Below, piece after piece: positions 1 through 8,086 of a stretch of DNA of 64,000 bases. Both the position numbers and the translations under genes were made by a program. The DNA is taken from contig JABJQG010000048.1 of assembly GCA_018663505.1 (NCBI GenBank), positions 1 to 64,000 on the forward strand. Reading direction: 5' to 3'. Each line of letters begins with the position of its first letter. The stretch's first letter is position 1. The stretch is from Pseudobdellovibrionaceae bacterium (lineage in GTDB: Bacteria > Bdellovibrionota > Bdellovibrionia > Bdellovibrionales > UBA1609). Under the pieces are notes generated by a model. It was not told the DNA's origin. It was given only the letters and a program-made list of their open reading frames with translations, and did not search any database.

Positions 1-175
1 GAATGTAGATCTGTGGTCTCATGCTGTGGCTCCTTGATGATTTAGTGTCGTAACCAAATCAAACCAAGAACTTCAGATCTTGGGGCCATTTTTATTTTTT
101 CGACTCGGTGCTTTCCCACAAATATGCACCTGAACCCACTTGCGAAGGTCTTTGTTGTTTCTCAGCGATAGTGTC
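1..175 (-). ncRNA. Candidate structured RNA, possibly 6S (ssrS)-like
   Basis: No reading frame explains this stretch. Read on the minus strand, it has a UUCGCAA internal-loop sequence followed by GUGGGUUC (about 131-147), which resembles the 5' side of proteobacterial 6S RNA (UUCGCAAGCGGGCC in E. coli). GUGGGUUC can pair with GGAGCCAC near 26-33 with one mismatch, enclosing about 100 nt. Two small hairpins lie inside: GGUGC/GCACC (about 107-130) and CCAAGA/UCUUGG (about 63-82). The outer closing stem is poor and the 3' end may lie outside the window. 6S RNA binds the sigma-70 holoenzyme in other bacteria. The assignment is tentative. Confidence 0.3.
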
Positions 176-232
176 CGGTTAATTTCGCAGCGAAAGCGTC
201 CTATGCCTTTTTTCTTAGTTTCAAGCTATATT

Positions 233-1069
233 CTAATGCAGCTTGGAGAGATCTAAGCTTTCTCCCATTCTTACGGAAACAGGATTAGAGGCATCAGCAA
301 TTTTTCCAGTAAAGCCTTTAGGGTAAACCATGATTACAGTGCTGCCCATTCTAAAAGCACCTAGATCCTGACCTTTAGCAATTTTAATTGATGGAGAATA
401 TTGTTTTTCTTGAACATCTTTTGCGAAATGATCTACTCGTAATTCCTTATCAAAACTAAAGTCTATTTGCCCCACATTTGTGGCTCCCACCATGACGAAG
501 TAAATTACTTGTTCGTCCATAGTTTTGATTTTGAATACTGCACGTTCATTCACAGCAAAAAGGCCATTAATGTTATTTGTGCTCCAGCTATTTACTGGCC
601 ATAGCTTTCCTGGAATAATTTTTACTTCCTCTATGTGGCCCTCTACAGGGCTGTGCACTCGATGATAATCGGTGGGACACAAATAATAAGTAATATAGCT
701 TCCGCCAACGAGTTTCGAATCTAACTCTTTTTGCTTTAAAAAATCATTTAACTGAAAGCTCATGTTTTTAGCGTAAACCACCTGATTTTCTTTAATTTCA
801 CCGCGAAATGTGATGTGTGAATCCGCCGGGTGTACCACGCCATCTAGAATGGGGCGCAAACCTGGTTTGAGGTGGCGAACAAATAAATCACCAATGCTTT
901 TGTATTGAGAAAAAGGCTTTTCCGCTTCCTCCATGTTTATATTAAAGTGCCCAGCAAACACCTTCATAGAAAACTGAGATAAAAATTGAGGCAGAGGCAT
1001 ATGCACTAATATACCAACAAAGTGGGAAAGCCATTTTTTGGGGAGAACCTTAATAAAAAATCCAAACAT
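233..1069 (-). CDS. psd: Phosphatidylserine decarboxylase
   Basis: Converts phosphatidylserine to phosphatidylethanolamine at the inner membrane. The 278-residue length suits the short bacterial proenzyme. The family His region DYHRVHSPVEG is present, and near the C terminus the self-cleavage motif reads MGST (Ser243) instead of the usual LGST; in this family cleavage before that Ser makes the pyruvoyl group. An N-terminal hydrophobic stretch fits membrane association. It starts at ATG and is divergent from the FAD dehydrogenase with about 90 bp between. The ribosome binding site is weak. The Met replacing Leu in LGST is a mild oddity; the catalytic Gly-Ser pair is intact. Confidence 0.93.
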   Translation of the reverse strand: MFGFFIKVLPKKWLSHFVGILVHMPLPQFLSQFSMKVFAGHFNINMEEAEKPFSQYKSIGDLFVRHLKPGLRPILDGVVHPADSHITFRGEIKENQVVYAKNMSFQLNDFLKQKELDSKLVGGSYITYYLCPTDYHRVHSPVEGHIEEVKIIPGKLWPVNSWSTNNINGLFAVNERAVFKIKTMDEQVIYFVMVGATNVGQIDFSFDKELRVDHFAKDVQEKQYSPSIKIAKGQDLGAFRMGSTVIMVYPKGFTGKIADASNPVSVRMGESLDLSKLH

Positions 1070-1159
1070 GGGCTCAAATTAACAGCGTCACACTTAAATG
1101 CCTATTTGCTTATTATATTAATGCGTTGGGTTGCAAAACATCTGCTATTACTTTAAATT

Positions 1160-2716
1160 TTGAGTGTGAAAAAAGAACTGCAAATTAAAATTCCTTTAGA
1201 TGATTCTATAGAAGACCATTTAAATAAACTGACGTCTGGCTGGACAGATTATTTGATTTTAAAAAAATCTGTGGACGCAAGAAACAAAAGCAAGATCTTG
1301 CTTGTTTATTTTTTAGAAGTCTATTTTAAGCAAGAAGTTCCGGAAAGAGAAATATTTGAGTTAAATAAAGTTCATTATGATGGTGACCCCATTATTGTCA
1401 TAGGGTCTGGCCCTGCGGGACTATTTGCTGCATTAAGGCTTTGTGAGCAAGGTGTGCCTGTAAAAGTCTTAGAACAGGGTTCTGAGACCAAAGAGCGCAT
1501 TTTAAAAATAAATAAGTTTTGGCGCTATGGCGAACTGGACGAGACCAATAACACTTGTTTTGGTGAGGGCGGAGCGGGACTCTTTTCTGATGGCAAGCTC
1601 ATTACACGTATCAAATCTCCATTTATTCCTTACGTCATGCGAAGGTTAGTTGAGATGGGTGCTCCTGAAGAGATTGAGTATTTAGCTAACCCTCATGTGG
1701 GGTCAGATAAAATTCGTCGCCTTATCCCCTATTTAAGGCAAAAGATAGAAGCTTTAGGTGGTGTGTTTTTATTTAAAACCCAAATGTTGGCGTTGCTTGT
1801 TGAGGGCAAAGAAGTGGTGGGTGTTGAAGCTAAAGACCTACAAAGTGGAAAAGTTGAAAAAATATACTCACCTGCAGTGATACTGGCTACAGGTCATTCT
1901 GCTAATTCTGTTTATGAGCATTTAAAGGAAATTTCAGTGGAAATCCAAGGTCAGTCCTTTGCTGTTGGTCTTCGAGTGGAGCATCCAAGAACAGCTATTA
2001 ACCTCATGCAGTATGGGGAGAAGTGGGATCATGAAAAATTAGAAACAGCAAACTACAAGTTAAGTTATAAAGACACCCTGAACCATGTGGGAGTGTACAG
2101 CTTTTGTATGTGCCCGGGTGGATATGTCCTGAATACCTCCACCCAAAAGGGACAGATGGTGTGTAATGGAATGAGTAATTATAAAAGAAACTCTGCTTTT
2201 TCTAATTCAGCGGTTGTGGTGAGTGTTGATTACGAAAAACATTTTGGAACAGACGCATTTGCTGGTTTACGATGGCGCACAGACCTTGAAGGGCGTTTTG
2301 AAAAAAGCATAACGGATCAGGGAGGCATTAAGGAACTCCCTGCTCAAAAACTCAATGACCTTATAGCTAATAGAACCAGTTTTACCTTGCCAAAAGGTTC
2401 TTCCCTTTCTGGAGCTTTGCCGGTAAACCTTGCGGAACTATTGCCAAAATTTATTTTAGATTCTTTTATAAAAGGTATGGAGAATTTTAATACAAAAATG
2501 AAGGGCTTTGCTTCTGAGGACTGCTTGCTTTATGGTATAGAATCTCGAACATCAGCACCTTTAAGAATTGTGAGAGATAAAGACTCCTTGCAGTCCACAT
2601 CCCACCCAGGCCTATATCCTGCCGGAGAAGGTGCAGGCTACGCAGGCGGCATAACTTCTTCTGCTTGTGATGGTGTAAGAATTGCTGATAAAATAGTGAG
2701 TCTATTGGAGAAATAA
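1160..2716 (+). CDS. FAD-dependent dehydrogenase (COG2509-type)
   Basis: Predicted cytosolic flavoprotein of 518 residues. An N-terminal portion of about 75 residues precedes a Rossmann dinucleotide-binding motif (IGSGPAGLFAALRL, about residues 80-95). Further FAD-family segments follow: GEGGAGLFSDGKL, ATGHSANSVYEHL, and the C-terminal GEGAGYAGGITSSACDG that closes the FAD site. This arrangement matches the uncharacterised FAD dehydrogenases of COG2509; the substrate is not known. The listed start is TTG at 1160, GTG at 1166 is equally possible, and no strong Shine-Dalgarno sequence decides between them. It converges with scpB, 34 bp away. Confidence 0.85.
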   Translation: MSVKKELQIKIPLDDSIEDHLNKLTSGWTDYLILKKSVDARNKSKILLVYFLEVYFKQEVPEREIFELNKVHYDGDPIIVIGSGPAGLFAALRLCEQGVPVKVLEQGSETKERILKINKFWRYGELDETNNTCFGEGGAGLFSDGKLITRIKSPFIPYVMRRLVEMGAPEEIEYLANPHVGSDKIRRLIPYLRQKIEALGGVFLFKTQMLALLVEGKEVVGVEAKDLQSGKVEKIYSPAVILATGHSANSVYEHLKEISVEIQGQSFAVGLRVEHPRTAINLMQYGEKWDHEKLETANYKLSYKDTLNHVGVYSFCMCPGGYVLNTSTQKGQMVCNGMSNYKRNSAFSNSAVVVSVDYEKHFGTDAFAGLRWRTDLEGRFEKSITDQGGIKELPAQKLNDLIANRTSFTLPKGSSLSGALPVNLAELLPKFILDSFIKGMENFNTKMKGFASEDCLLYGIESRTSAPLRIVRDKDSLQSTSHPGLYPAGEGAGYAGGITSSACDGVRIADKIVSLLEK

Positions 2717-2750
2717 GGCTGCTTGGTAGCTACTAAAGTATTGTGGACCT

Positions 2751-4256
2751 TTAAAGATCCACATCTTTGTCTGCAATTAATATAGGGCTTTCTTCCATCT
2801 CTAAATCCACATCATCAATAGTTTTTAAGGATTCAGTTTCATTGTTGTTTTCTTCGGAAGAATCATCCTTGTCAAACTGAGCCAAAGCATCAAGCAAGGC
2901 TGGGCTTGCTTCGGCTTCTTTAGGGTCATCTAAGTCTGTGGATTCCACTTCCAAAGGAGGCTCAGAGTCATCATCAAGAAGCTCAAGTGTGGAGTCATCT
3001 TCTTGAGCAACAGGCTCCATACTTAAATTTATGTCTTCAAGCGCTAAGCTAAGTTCGTCTGTTTCCTCAGTATTATCTTCAACTTTAACCACTTCTAAGA
3101 CTTCGTCCGAGATCTTAGCTTCTTCTAAGGTCAGAGCCTGCGCTTCGTCATATCTTTTCAGCCAATTAGTGTCCTTGGTTGGTATCTCCTCTTCAAGCAT
3201 CATGGCTTCGCGAATGTCCTGCGCTCTTTCTGCATCTCTTCGCTGTTTTTCTCTGCGCTTTTCTTGTTCGAAAAACTCTGATGAAATAGATATATTTGAA
3301 AGTTTATCTGTGATCTTTTCCAGCTCTTCTTCGCTTTCAGAAAACTTCTCAATAGGATCTTTGCCCATAGTATCAGAAACCATATCTAAGGTTTCTTTTT
3401 CAGGTTCTTCTTCGCCAATACCTTCAGGGATAAGTTCATCAATTTCAGTTAAGCTAGGAAGTTCTTTTATATTTCTTAAGCTAAATATTTCTAAGAATTT
3501 TTTTGATGTTTGATACAACATTGGTTTGCCCGGTAGCTCACTTTTTCCAGCAAAATGCACCAAGCCTTTTTCCATTAAAGCACGAACAAGATGACCCGAC
3601 TCTACTCCTCGAATTTCATCAACATGTAATTTTATGCAAGGCTGCTTGTAAGCTATAATAGAAAGCGTTTCTAAAGCTGGACCAGTTAACCTAAATGGAC
3701 GCCCTTTAATCAAACGCTTTAAGAAAGGTTGGTTGTCTACCTTAGTACGCAGTTGATAACCACCGTTTACAAACTCAAGCTCCACACCACGCACGGCACT
3801 AGCATACTCAATTTGTAGCAGCTCTAGGCACTGTTTTATTTTCTGAGTTTTGATATTCGTTCCTTTAAAGGGTTGCTTTAAAGTGTTTAAACTCTGTGGT
3901 TTTTCAGTGGCGAATAACATACTTTCTAAAATAGACATAACCTGTGAGTCCTCAAGAAATTCCACTTCTTCAATTTCGCCAGATTCATAGGAGTCAAGCT
4001 CTGTACCTGAGAGCTGAATCTCCACTTGGCTATCTTCAAATAACTCAACATGATTTTCAGATTCTTGCTCATCAGAGGCTAAGAGGCTTTCTTCTGATAG
4101 CTTTTGAAGCTCTACAGAGTCCTCCATATCAATGTTTTCTTCAAGCTCAAGGTCCTCTTCAATAGCAGTGGCCTCTAGCCCTGAGTCCTGTGAATCTTCT
4201 ACTTTAATATCTGATTCTTCTGCAACTAAATCATTATTTTCATTTTCTAAGTCCAT
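2751..4256 (-). CDS. scpB: Segregation and condensation protein ScpB with long acidic tails
   Basis: ScpB is the winged-helix dimer subunit of the SMC-ScpAB condensin that organises chromosomes. The conserved core spans about residues 104-275 (ILESMLFATEKP at its start, LTGPALETLSIIAYKQP and IRGVESGHLVRALMEKG inside). The usual protein is about 200 residues; this one has 501, because roughly 100 residues before the core and 225 after it are Glu/Asp/Ser-rich with little hydrophobic content. The second tail includes a basic, probably helical patch (EQEKRREKQRRDAERAQD). It starts at ATG with AAAGGA upstream and lies 12 bp after scpA, so the two are surely co-transcribed. The tails are probably disordered and their role is unknown. 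Confidence 0.9.
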   Translation of the reverse strand: MDLENENNDLVAEESDIKVEDSQDSGLEATAIEEDLELEENIDMEDSVELQKLSEESLLASDEQESENHVELFEDSQVEIQLSGTELDSYESGEIEEVEFLEDSQVMSILESMLFATEKPQSLNTLKQPFKGTNIKTQKIKQCLELLQIEYASAVRGVELEFVNGGYQLRTKVDNQPFLKRLIKGRPFRLTGPALETLSIIAYKQPCIKLHVDEIRGVESGHLVRALMEKGLVHFAGKSELPGKPMLYQTSKKFLEIFSLRNIKELPSLTEIDELIPEGIGEEEPEKETLDMVSDTMGKDPIEKFSESEEELEKITDKLSNISISSEFFEQEKRREKQRRDAERAQDIREAMMLEEEIPTKDTNWLKRYDEAQALTLEEAKISDEVLEVVKVEDNTEETDELSLALEDINLSMEPVAQEDDSTLELLDDDSEPPLEVESTDLDDPKEAEASPALLDALAQFDKDDSSEENNNETESLKTIDDVDLEMEESPILIADKDVDL

Positions 4257-4268
4257 TGAATTCCTTTA

Positions 4269-5243
4269 TTAAGCCTCAATTGGGCGCAAATTAAGTCGTT
4301 GTTCTTCAATTAAAATATCTTCATCTGTGGCTATTTCTTCTGGAGTCGGCTCTGTTACAGATTCTTCTGTGGCTGTAACCTCCATAAAAGTAGAAGGCAC
4401 GGTGCTGGCATGCCCGCTTTCGTCCTCACGAGTATCATTAATGCTGAAGTAATCATCTTGGTTTTCCATGGCTTCGTAATCTTCCACATGGTTTACTATA
4501 TCTCCATCAATTTCAGAGTTAGCTTTAATGTATATTTCGCCACAAGATTCTGTTTGAAAGAGAGATACTAGGCCAAGTTTGCCTAACTCCAAAAGAGAAA
4601 GAAAAGTGATTAAAACCTGATTTTGTTTGGTATTGTTCTTATTGGCAGACTTTTCATTTATTAAGGCATTAAACAAGACAGTTTGTCCAACCACTAGTAA
4701 ATTCTTGATTTCCAGTATTCTCTCGGCGATGGACTGAAGTTCTGTAACCACTCTATGAGTTTTCTTTTTCATAGTTGTAATGCAAAATCGATAAGCCTTA
4801 ATTAAGGAAAAAAGTGGATTATCTTCTACGACCACAGAATTATCTGCATCGGCTTCAATGTGTTCTCTTTTTCCACGAACCCATATGTCACGGCCTAAAA
4901 GGGGGCGGTCGTATAGATTTTTTGAAGCCTCTTGATACATTTGGTATTCAATCAGTTTTTGAACTAAGGACCTTCGAGGATCCACGTCCTCAATAACTTC
5001 TCCATCTTCGTCATACTGAGGCAGAAGCATTTTTGATTTAATTTGAATTAATGTGGCAGCCATAGCAATAAATTCACCTGCCATCTCTAAATCGAGCTTC
5101 TTCATTTTTTTAATATATTCTAAATACTGACGAGTAATTAAATGCACATCAATATTTAATATATCCATTTCGTCTTTACGTATAAGATAAAGTAATAGAG
5201 CTAACGGCCCTTCAAAACTCTGTAACTGAATATGAATACTCAA
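4269..5243 (-). CDS. scpA: Segregation and condensation protein ScpA
   Basis: Kleisin subunit of the SMC-ScpAB complex. The N-terminal hallmark FEGPLALLLYLIRKDEMDI is followed by the helical region DLEMAGEFIAMAATLIQIKSKMLLP, and a winged-helix segment lies near LSLLELGKLGLVSLFQTE. I chose the TTG at 5243 because AGGGGAG (5249-5255) lies at correct spacing before it; the frame is open to an ATG at 5276, but that start would put the ribosome binding site inside the gene. At 324 residues it exceeds the usual ~250, and the last ~75 residues form an acidic tail like those of ScpB. It is followed 12 bp later by scpB. Confidence 0.9.
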   Translation of the reverse strand: MSIHIQLQSFEGPLALLLYLIRKDEMDILNIDVHLITRQYLEYIKKMKKLDLEMAGEFIAMAATLIQIKSKMLLPQYDEDGEVIEDVDPRRSLVQKLIEYQMYQEASKNLYDRPLLGRDIWVRGKREHIEADADNSVVVEDNPLFSLIKAYRFCITTMKKKTHRVVTELQSIAERILEIKNLLVVGQTVLFNALINEKSANKNNTKQNQVLITFLSLLELGKLGLVSLFQTESCGEIYIKANSEIDGDIVNHVEDYEAMENQDDYFSINDTREDESGHASTVPSTFMEVTATEESVTEPTPEEIATDEDILIEEQRLNLRPIEA

Positions 5244-5452
5244 AAACACTCCCCTAGATGACACTTTACAGCACATATTAAACCCGGCCTAGACTAAAGT
5301 GGCAAGGGTTCTTTTGTGAAAAATTAATTATTTTTTTATTGATATGCCTCTGATTTGTTCAGTTAAATTCTTGGGATTTTTAGTTGAATGGGTGTGCAGC
5401 GATGGTTCGGTTCGTACGAGGGATATTTCCATCCCTGGGAAGATCCTATCCA

Positions 5453-5625
5453 TTAGGTGCCAGGTCCTGTTTCTTCTCACAGAACGTCATTAGCATCCAA
5501 ATGCCACAGCCCCTTAGGGCCGTAAATCATTCTCGCCTAACATGTTTAAAATATTTAGATTTAAATACTGATTTTTGTAAAGCTTCTATATTGCACTGTG
5601 AGAAGAAACAGGACCTGGCACCTAA
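5453..5625. repeat. MITE-like element with perfect 30-bp terminal inverted repeats
   Basis: The 30-base left arm (5453-5482) is the exact reverse complement of the right arm (5596-5625). The outer ends read TTAGGTGCCAGG. The 113-bp interior has no credible gene. The right arm overlaps the last codons of the M50 protease gene, and the TAG stop of that gene (5622-5624) is inside the repeat. The rest of the gap between the M50 gene and scpA (5244-5452) holds nothing else I can name. The outer end resembles the repeats at 13.8, 27.1 and 50.8 kb. Confidence 0.85.
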
Positions 5626-6272
5626 ACAAAGCTTAGCAACAAATCATTTATGGCATACACAGGAATAGCTAAATACCTAAGGCCACCAAAAATAAACAAT
5701 CCAATTAAAACCATGGATAATACATGCTGATTGTCCTCTAGCTTCTTGTTCCACTCGTAAGGTAAAAATCTAGCAAATACCTTGCCTCCGTCCAGAGGGT
5801 GAAACGGCAGCATATTGAAAAAGGCAAGAAACAAATTAATGATCAAAAATACCCGTAGAATACTTTCAGCTGCTATTGCAAAGCTGAACCCCGACAGAGC
5901 TCCGCGAAATAAGGAAATAGCCACCACAGCAACAATTGCTAATAGCACATTTGATAGAGGACCCGCTAAGGCCACCCAAAACATGTCATTTTTTATATCT
6001 TTAAAATTTTTAGGGTTAACTGGCACAGGTTTAGCCCAGCCAAAAAATGGAAGGCCCATGAATATAGCACCAAGTGGTAAAAGTAAAGTCCCCACCATGT
6101 CCATATGTACCAAGGGGTTCATTGATAAACGCCCCATCATTTCTGCCGTACGATCGCCGCGCAACTTTGCCACAAAGGCATGAGCGAACTCGTGAAAACA
6201 AAGTGCAAACAAAAAAGGCACAAAATAAAGTCCGACCTTAGCCCCAATTTCAATAATATTTAAACTTTCCAT
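5622..6272 (-). CDS. Site-2-type intramembrane zinc metalloprotease (peptidase M50)
   Basis: A 216-residue polytopic membrane protein. The zinc motif HEFAH lies at residues 27-31 in the first hydrophobic segment, and the third-ligand motif NMLPFHPLDGG is in a later segment; both are diagnostic of the M50B (SpoIVFB/YwhC-like) family. Several hydrophobic helices are evident. Such genes often precede trpS/scpA/scpB in other bacteria, and here it lies upstream of scpA in the same direction, although a 173-bp inverted-repeat element separates them and supplies its stop codon. The substrate is unknown. The ATG start almost abuts the divergent FadL-like gene. Confidence 0.88.
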   Translation of the reverse strand: MESLNIIEIGAKVGLYFVPFLFALCFHEFAHAFVAKLRGDRTAEMMGRLSMNPLVHMDMVGTLLLPLGAIFMGLPFFGWAKPVPVNPKNFKDIKNDMFWVALAGPLSNVLLAIVAVVAISLFRGALSGFSFAIAAESILRVFLIINLFLAFFNMLPFHPLDGGKVFARFLPYEWNKKLEDNQHVLSMVLIGLFIFGGLRYLAIPVYAINDLLLSFV

Positions 6273-6300
6273 GAAGTTAAGCTATACTACTTTCTATTGT

Positions 6301-7551
6301 ATGACAAAGCTCCTTTTCACCTTTTTACTGTGGCCTGCTGTCAGTTTTGCCGCATATAACAACTACAACTCCATTCTTATTGGAGAAAAAGCTGCTGGTA
6401 TGGGTGGAGCATACTCAGCCATAGCTAACGATCCAGCTGCCTCCTCTTTTTATAACCCAGCAACTCTCTCCAGAATGAAGGGCTCCTCCCTTTCCACAGC
6501 GGTAAGTGTGTATACAAAATCAGACATCCGTTTTGGAAATACGGGAGGATTCGAAAACGCTCCTTTTGAAATGAACCAAGGGACCTTTACGCCGATCCCT
6601 ACCGCCAGTGGCTCAGTTTATACTTTTGGAAATTTTGCTTTTGGAATCTCAATCGTCTCCCCAGACTATTATTCTTTTGATGGCGAGGTAGAAAGCACCA
6701 CTGAAAAAAGCAATTTTTTACACGAAAAAGATGAATCTCTATGGGTGGGTGGCACCTTGGCTTTAAACATTAGCCCCAAATCTTCTTTAGGTTTAACCAT
6801 GTATTACACCAGTAGGACCTTTCAAAGAATCAATACAGTGAAAGAAAAACTAAGTTCTGGCGATATTATTGTGACCAATGAAGAGAAAAATTTAACAAAT
6901 AACTCCATAATATATATACTGGGTTACTTCAAAGAATTATCGCCGCTGTGGAATTTAGGCATGAGTCTTCGACTTCCCTCACTAGAGATTAGTGGCAGAG
7001 GTGCTTATTCTCAGTTTCGTTTGAGCACAGTTGATGGGCTCGTCACGGATATTTTTGAATCTGAATTACTCTCAGACACTAATGTGCCTCAGCGTATTAA
7101 TATAGGCGTGAGTCATGAGTATTCACCAAGGCTTCTTCTGTCGGTGGAACTGCAACGTTTCGATTCTACTTCATATTATGATTTTGAAAACGAGAACTTA
7201 CCAAATACAATTCGAGATTTTGTAGAGCATGACCCATTAACCAATATTCACTTTGGAGCCGAATACAAGGTTAAATCGTGGCTTTTGTTTAGAGCAGGTT
7301 TGTATACCAATTTTAGTTCAGCTCCTGATATTCCAAACGCTCCAACTCGTCGATATCAGGACAAAATTAATATGTGGGGCTTTAGCGCCCACTACGCCTT
7401 TTTAACAAGCAAGCAGTCCTCTTTGACCTTAGGAGGGTTTTATAGTGGCGGGAAAGGTGAAAGTGTTCAATTTCTTGGCGACTCATATGCTAAAATAAAT
7501 AAAAGTATTCAGTACTTCACCTTTTTAGTTGGAACTGCATACGATTTTTAG
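6301..7551 (+). CDS. FadL/OMPP1-type outer-membrane channel
   Basis: Predicted 416-residue outer-membrane beta-barrel for hydrophobic compounds. An N-terminal signal peptide (MTKLLFTFLLWPAVSFA) is followed by the family signature KAAGMGGAYSAIANDPAASSFYNPATLSRM, then alternating barrel strands and a C terminus ending in Phe (GTAYDF), as expected for BAM substrates. I preferred the ATG at 6301, which opens directly on the signal peptide; the ATG at 6271 would add ten residues and overlap the divergent M50 gene. A TATACT box at 6283-6288 may be the -10, giving a very short leader. The exact ligand cannot be told. Confidence 0.85.
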   Translation: MTKLLFTFLLWPAVSFAAYNNYNSILIGEKAAGMGGAYSAIANDPAASSFYNPATLSRMKGSSLSTAVSVYTKSDIRFGNTGGFENAPFEMNQGTFTPIPTASGSVYTFGNFAFGISIVSPDYYSFDGEVESTTEKSNFLHEKDESLWVGGTLALNISPKSSLGLTMYYTSRTFQRINTVKEKLSSGDIIVTNEEKNLTNNSIIYILGYFKELSPLWNLGMSLRLPSLEISGRGAYSQFRLSTVDGLVTDIFESELLSDTNVPQRINIGVSHEYSPRLLLSVELQRFDSTSYYDFENENLPNTIRDFVEHDPLTNIHFGAEYKVKSWLLFRAGLYTNFSSAPDIPNAPTRRYQDKINMWGFSAHYAFLTSKQSSLTLGGFYSGGKGESVQFLGDSYAKINKSIQYFTFLVGTAYDF

Positions 7552-7693
7552 AGGTTTGCTTATTTTGATGGCACCGTTTAAGCACAGCCTGGCATTTTAA
7601 AAATGGGACTAGTAAAAAATAATACATTTGTGATATCTTTATGCACATAGAAGCCAACTGGAAACATGCTGCACTTTTTTAAAGGCCTATTTT

Positions 7694-8077
7694 ATGAATA
7701 AAGAGCAAATATGCATTCTTATTGTTGATGACGAAGAAGATATTCAGGAGCTAGTACAGTTTCAATTAGAAAATGAAGGTTATAAGGTTCTTACAGCCAG
7801 TTCTGGAAACGAAGGTTTTCAACTGTTTCAAAATAATGACATACAACTAATTGTTAGTGACGTTCGAATGCCAAATGGAGACGGGGTAGAATTTTTGGAT
7901 AAAGTTTCCAAAATAAAAATGGACCCCCCTTATTTTTACTTTATGACAGGTTTTGCAGATATATCTAAGGATGAAAGTCTTGCTAAAGGGGCTAGAGGAT
8001 TCTTTTCCAAGCCCTTTAACCTTGATGAATTTACAAAAGAGATTAATAATTGTGTAGAGGCTAATCTCTTAAAGTAA
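7694..8077 (+). CDS. Receiver-only response regulator (CheY-like)
   Basis: A 127-residue protein made of one receiver domain. The acidic pair is in VDDEED, the phosphoacceptor Asp in IVSDVRMPNGDG (about residue 56), the conserved Thr in FMTGF and the Lys in FSKPF. There is no output domain. The downstream HD phosphohydrolase lies in the same reading frame after a single TAA (8075-8077), with no recognised ATG/GTG/TTG before its conserved N terminus, so the two are probably translated together and may work together. No kinase is nearby. AAAGG eight bases before ATG serves as the ribosome binding site. Confidence 0.9.
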   Translation: MNKEQICILIVDDEEDIQELVQFQLENEGYKVLTASSGNEGFQLFQNNDIQLIVSDVRMPNGDGVEFLDKVSKIKMDPPYFYFMTGFADISKDESLAKGARGFFSKPFNLDEFTKEINNCVEANLLK

Positions 8078-8086
8078 GGATCAAAA

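Noticed and set aside
100-118. CGACTCGGTGC, similar to the end of a Cas9 tracrRNA
   Set aside because: No Cas gene or CRISPR array is in the window, and the flanking bases do not make the tracrRNA hairpin set.
3031-3513. 160-codon Ser-rich open frame on the plus strand
   Set aside because: It is the antisense of the acidic ScpB tail; Ser-rich shadows are expected opposite Glu/Asp-rich coding sequence.
5384-5668. 94-codon open frame across the inverted-repeat element
   Set aside because: It is made of both repeat arms and the antisense of the M50 gene end, with no ribosome site or family pattern.
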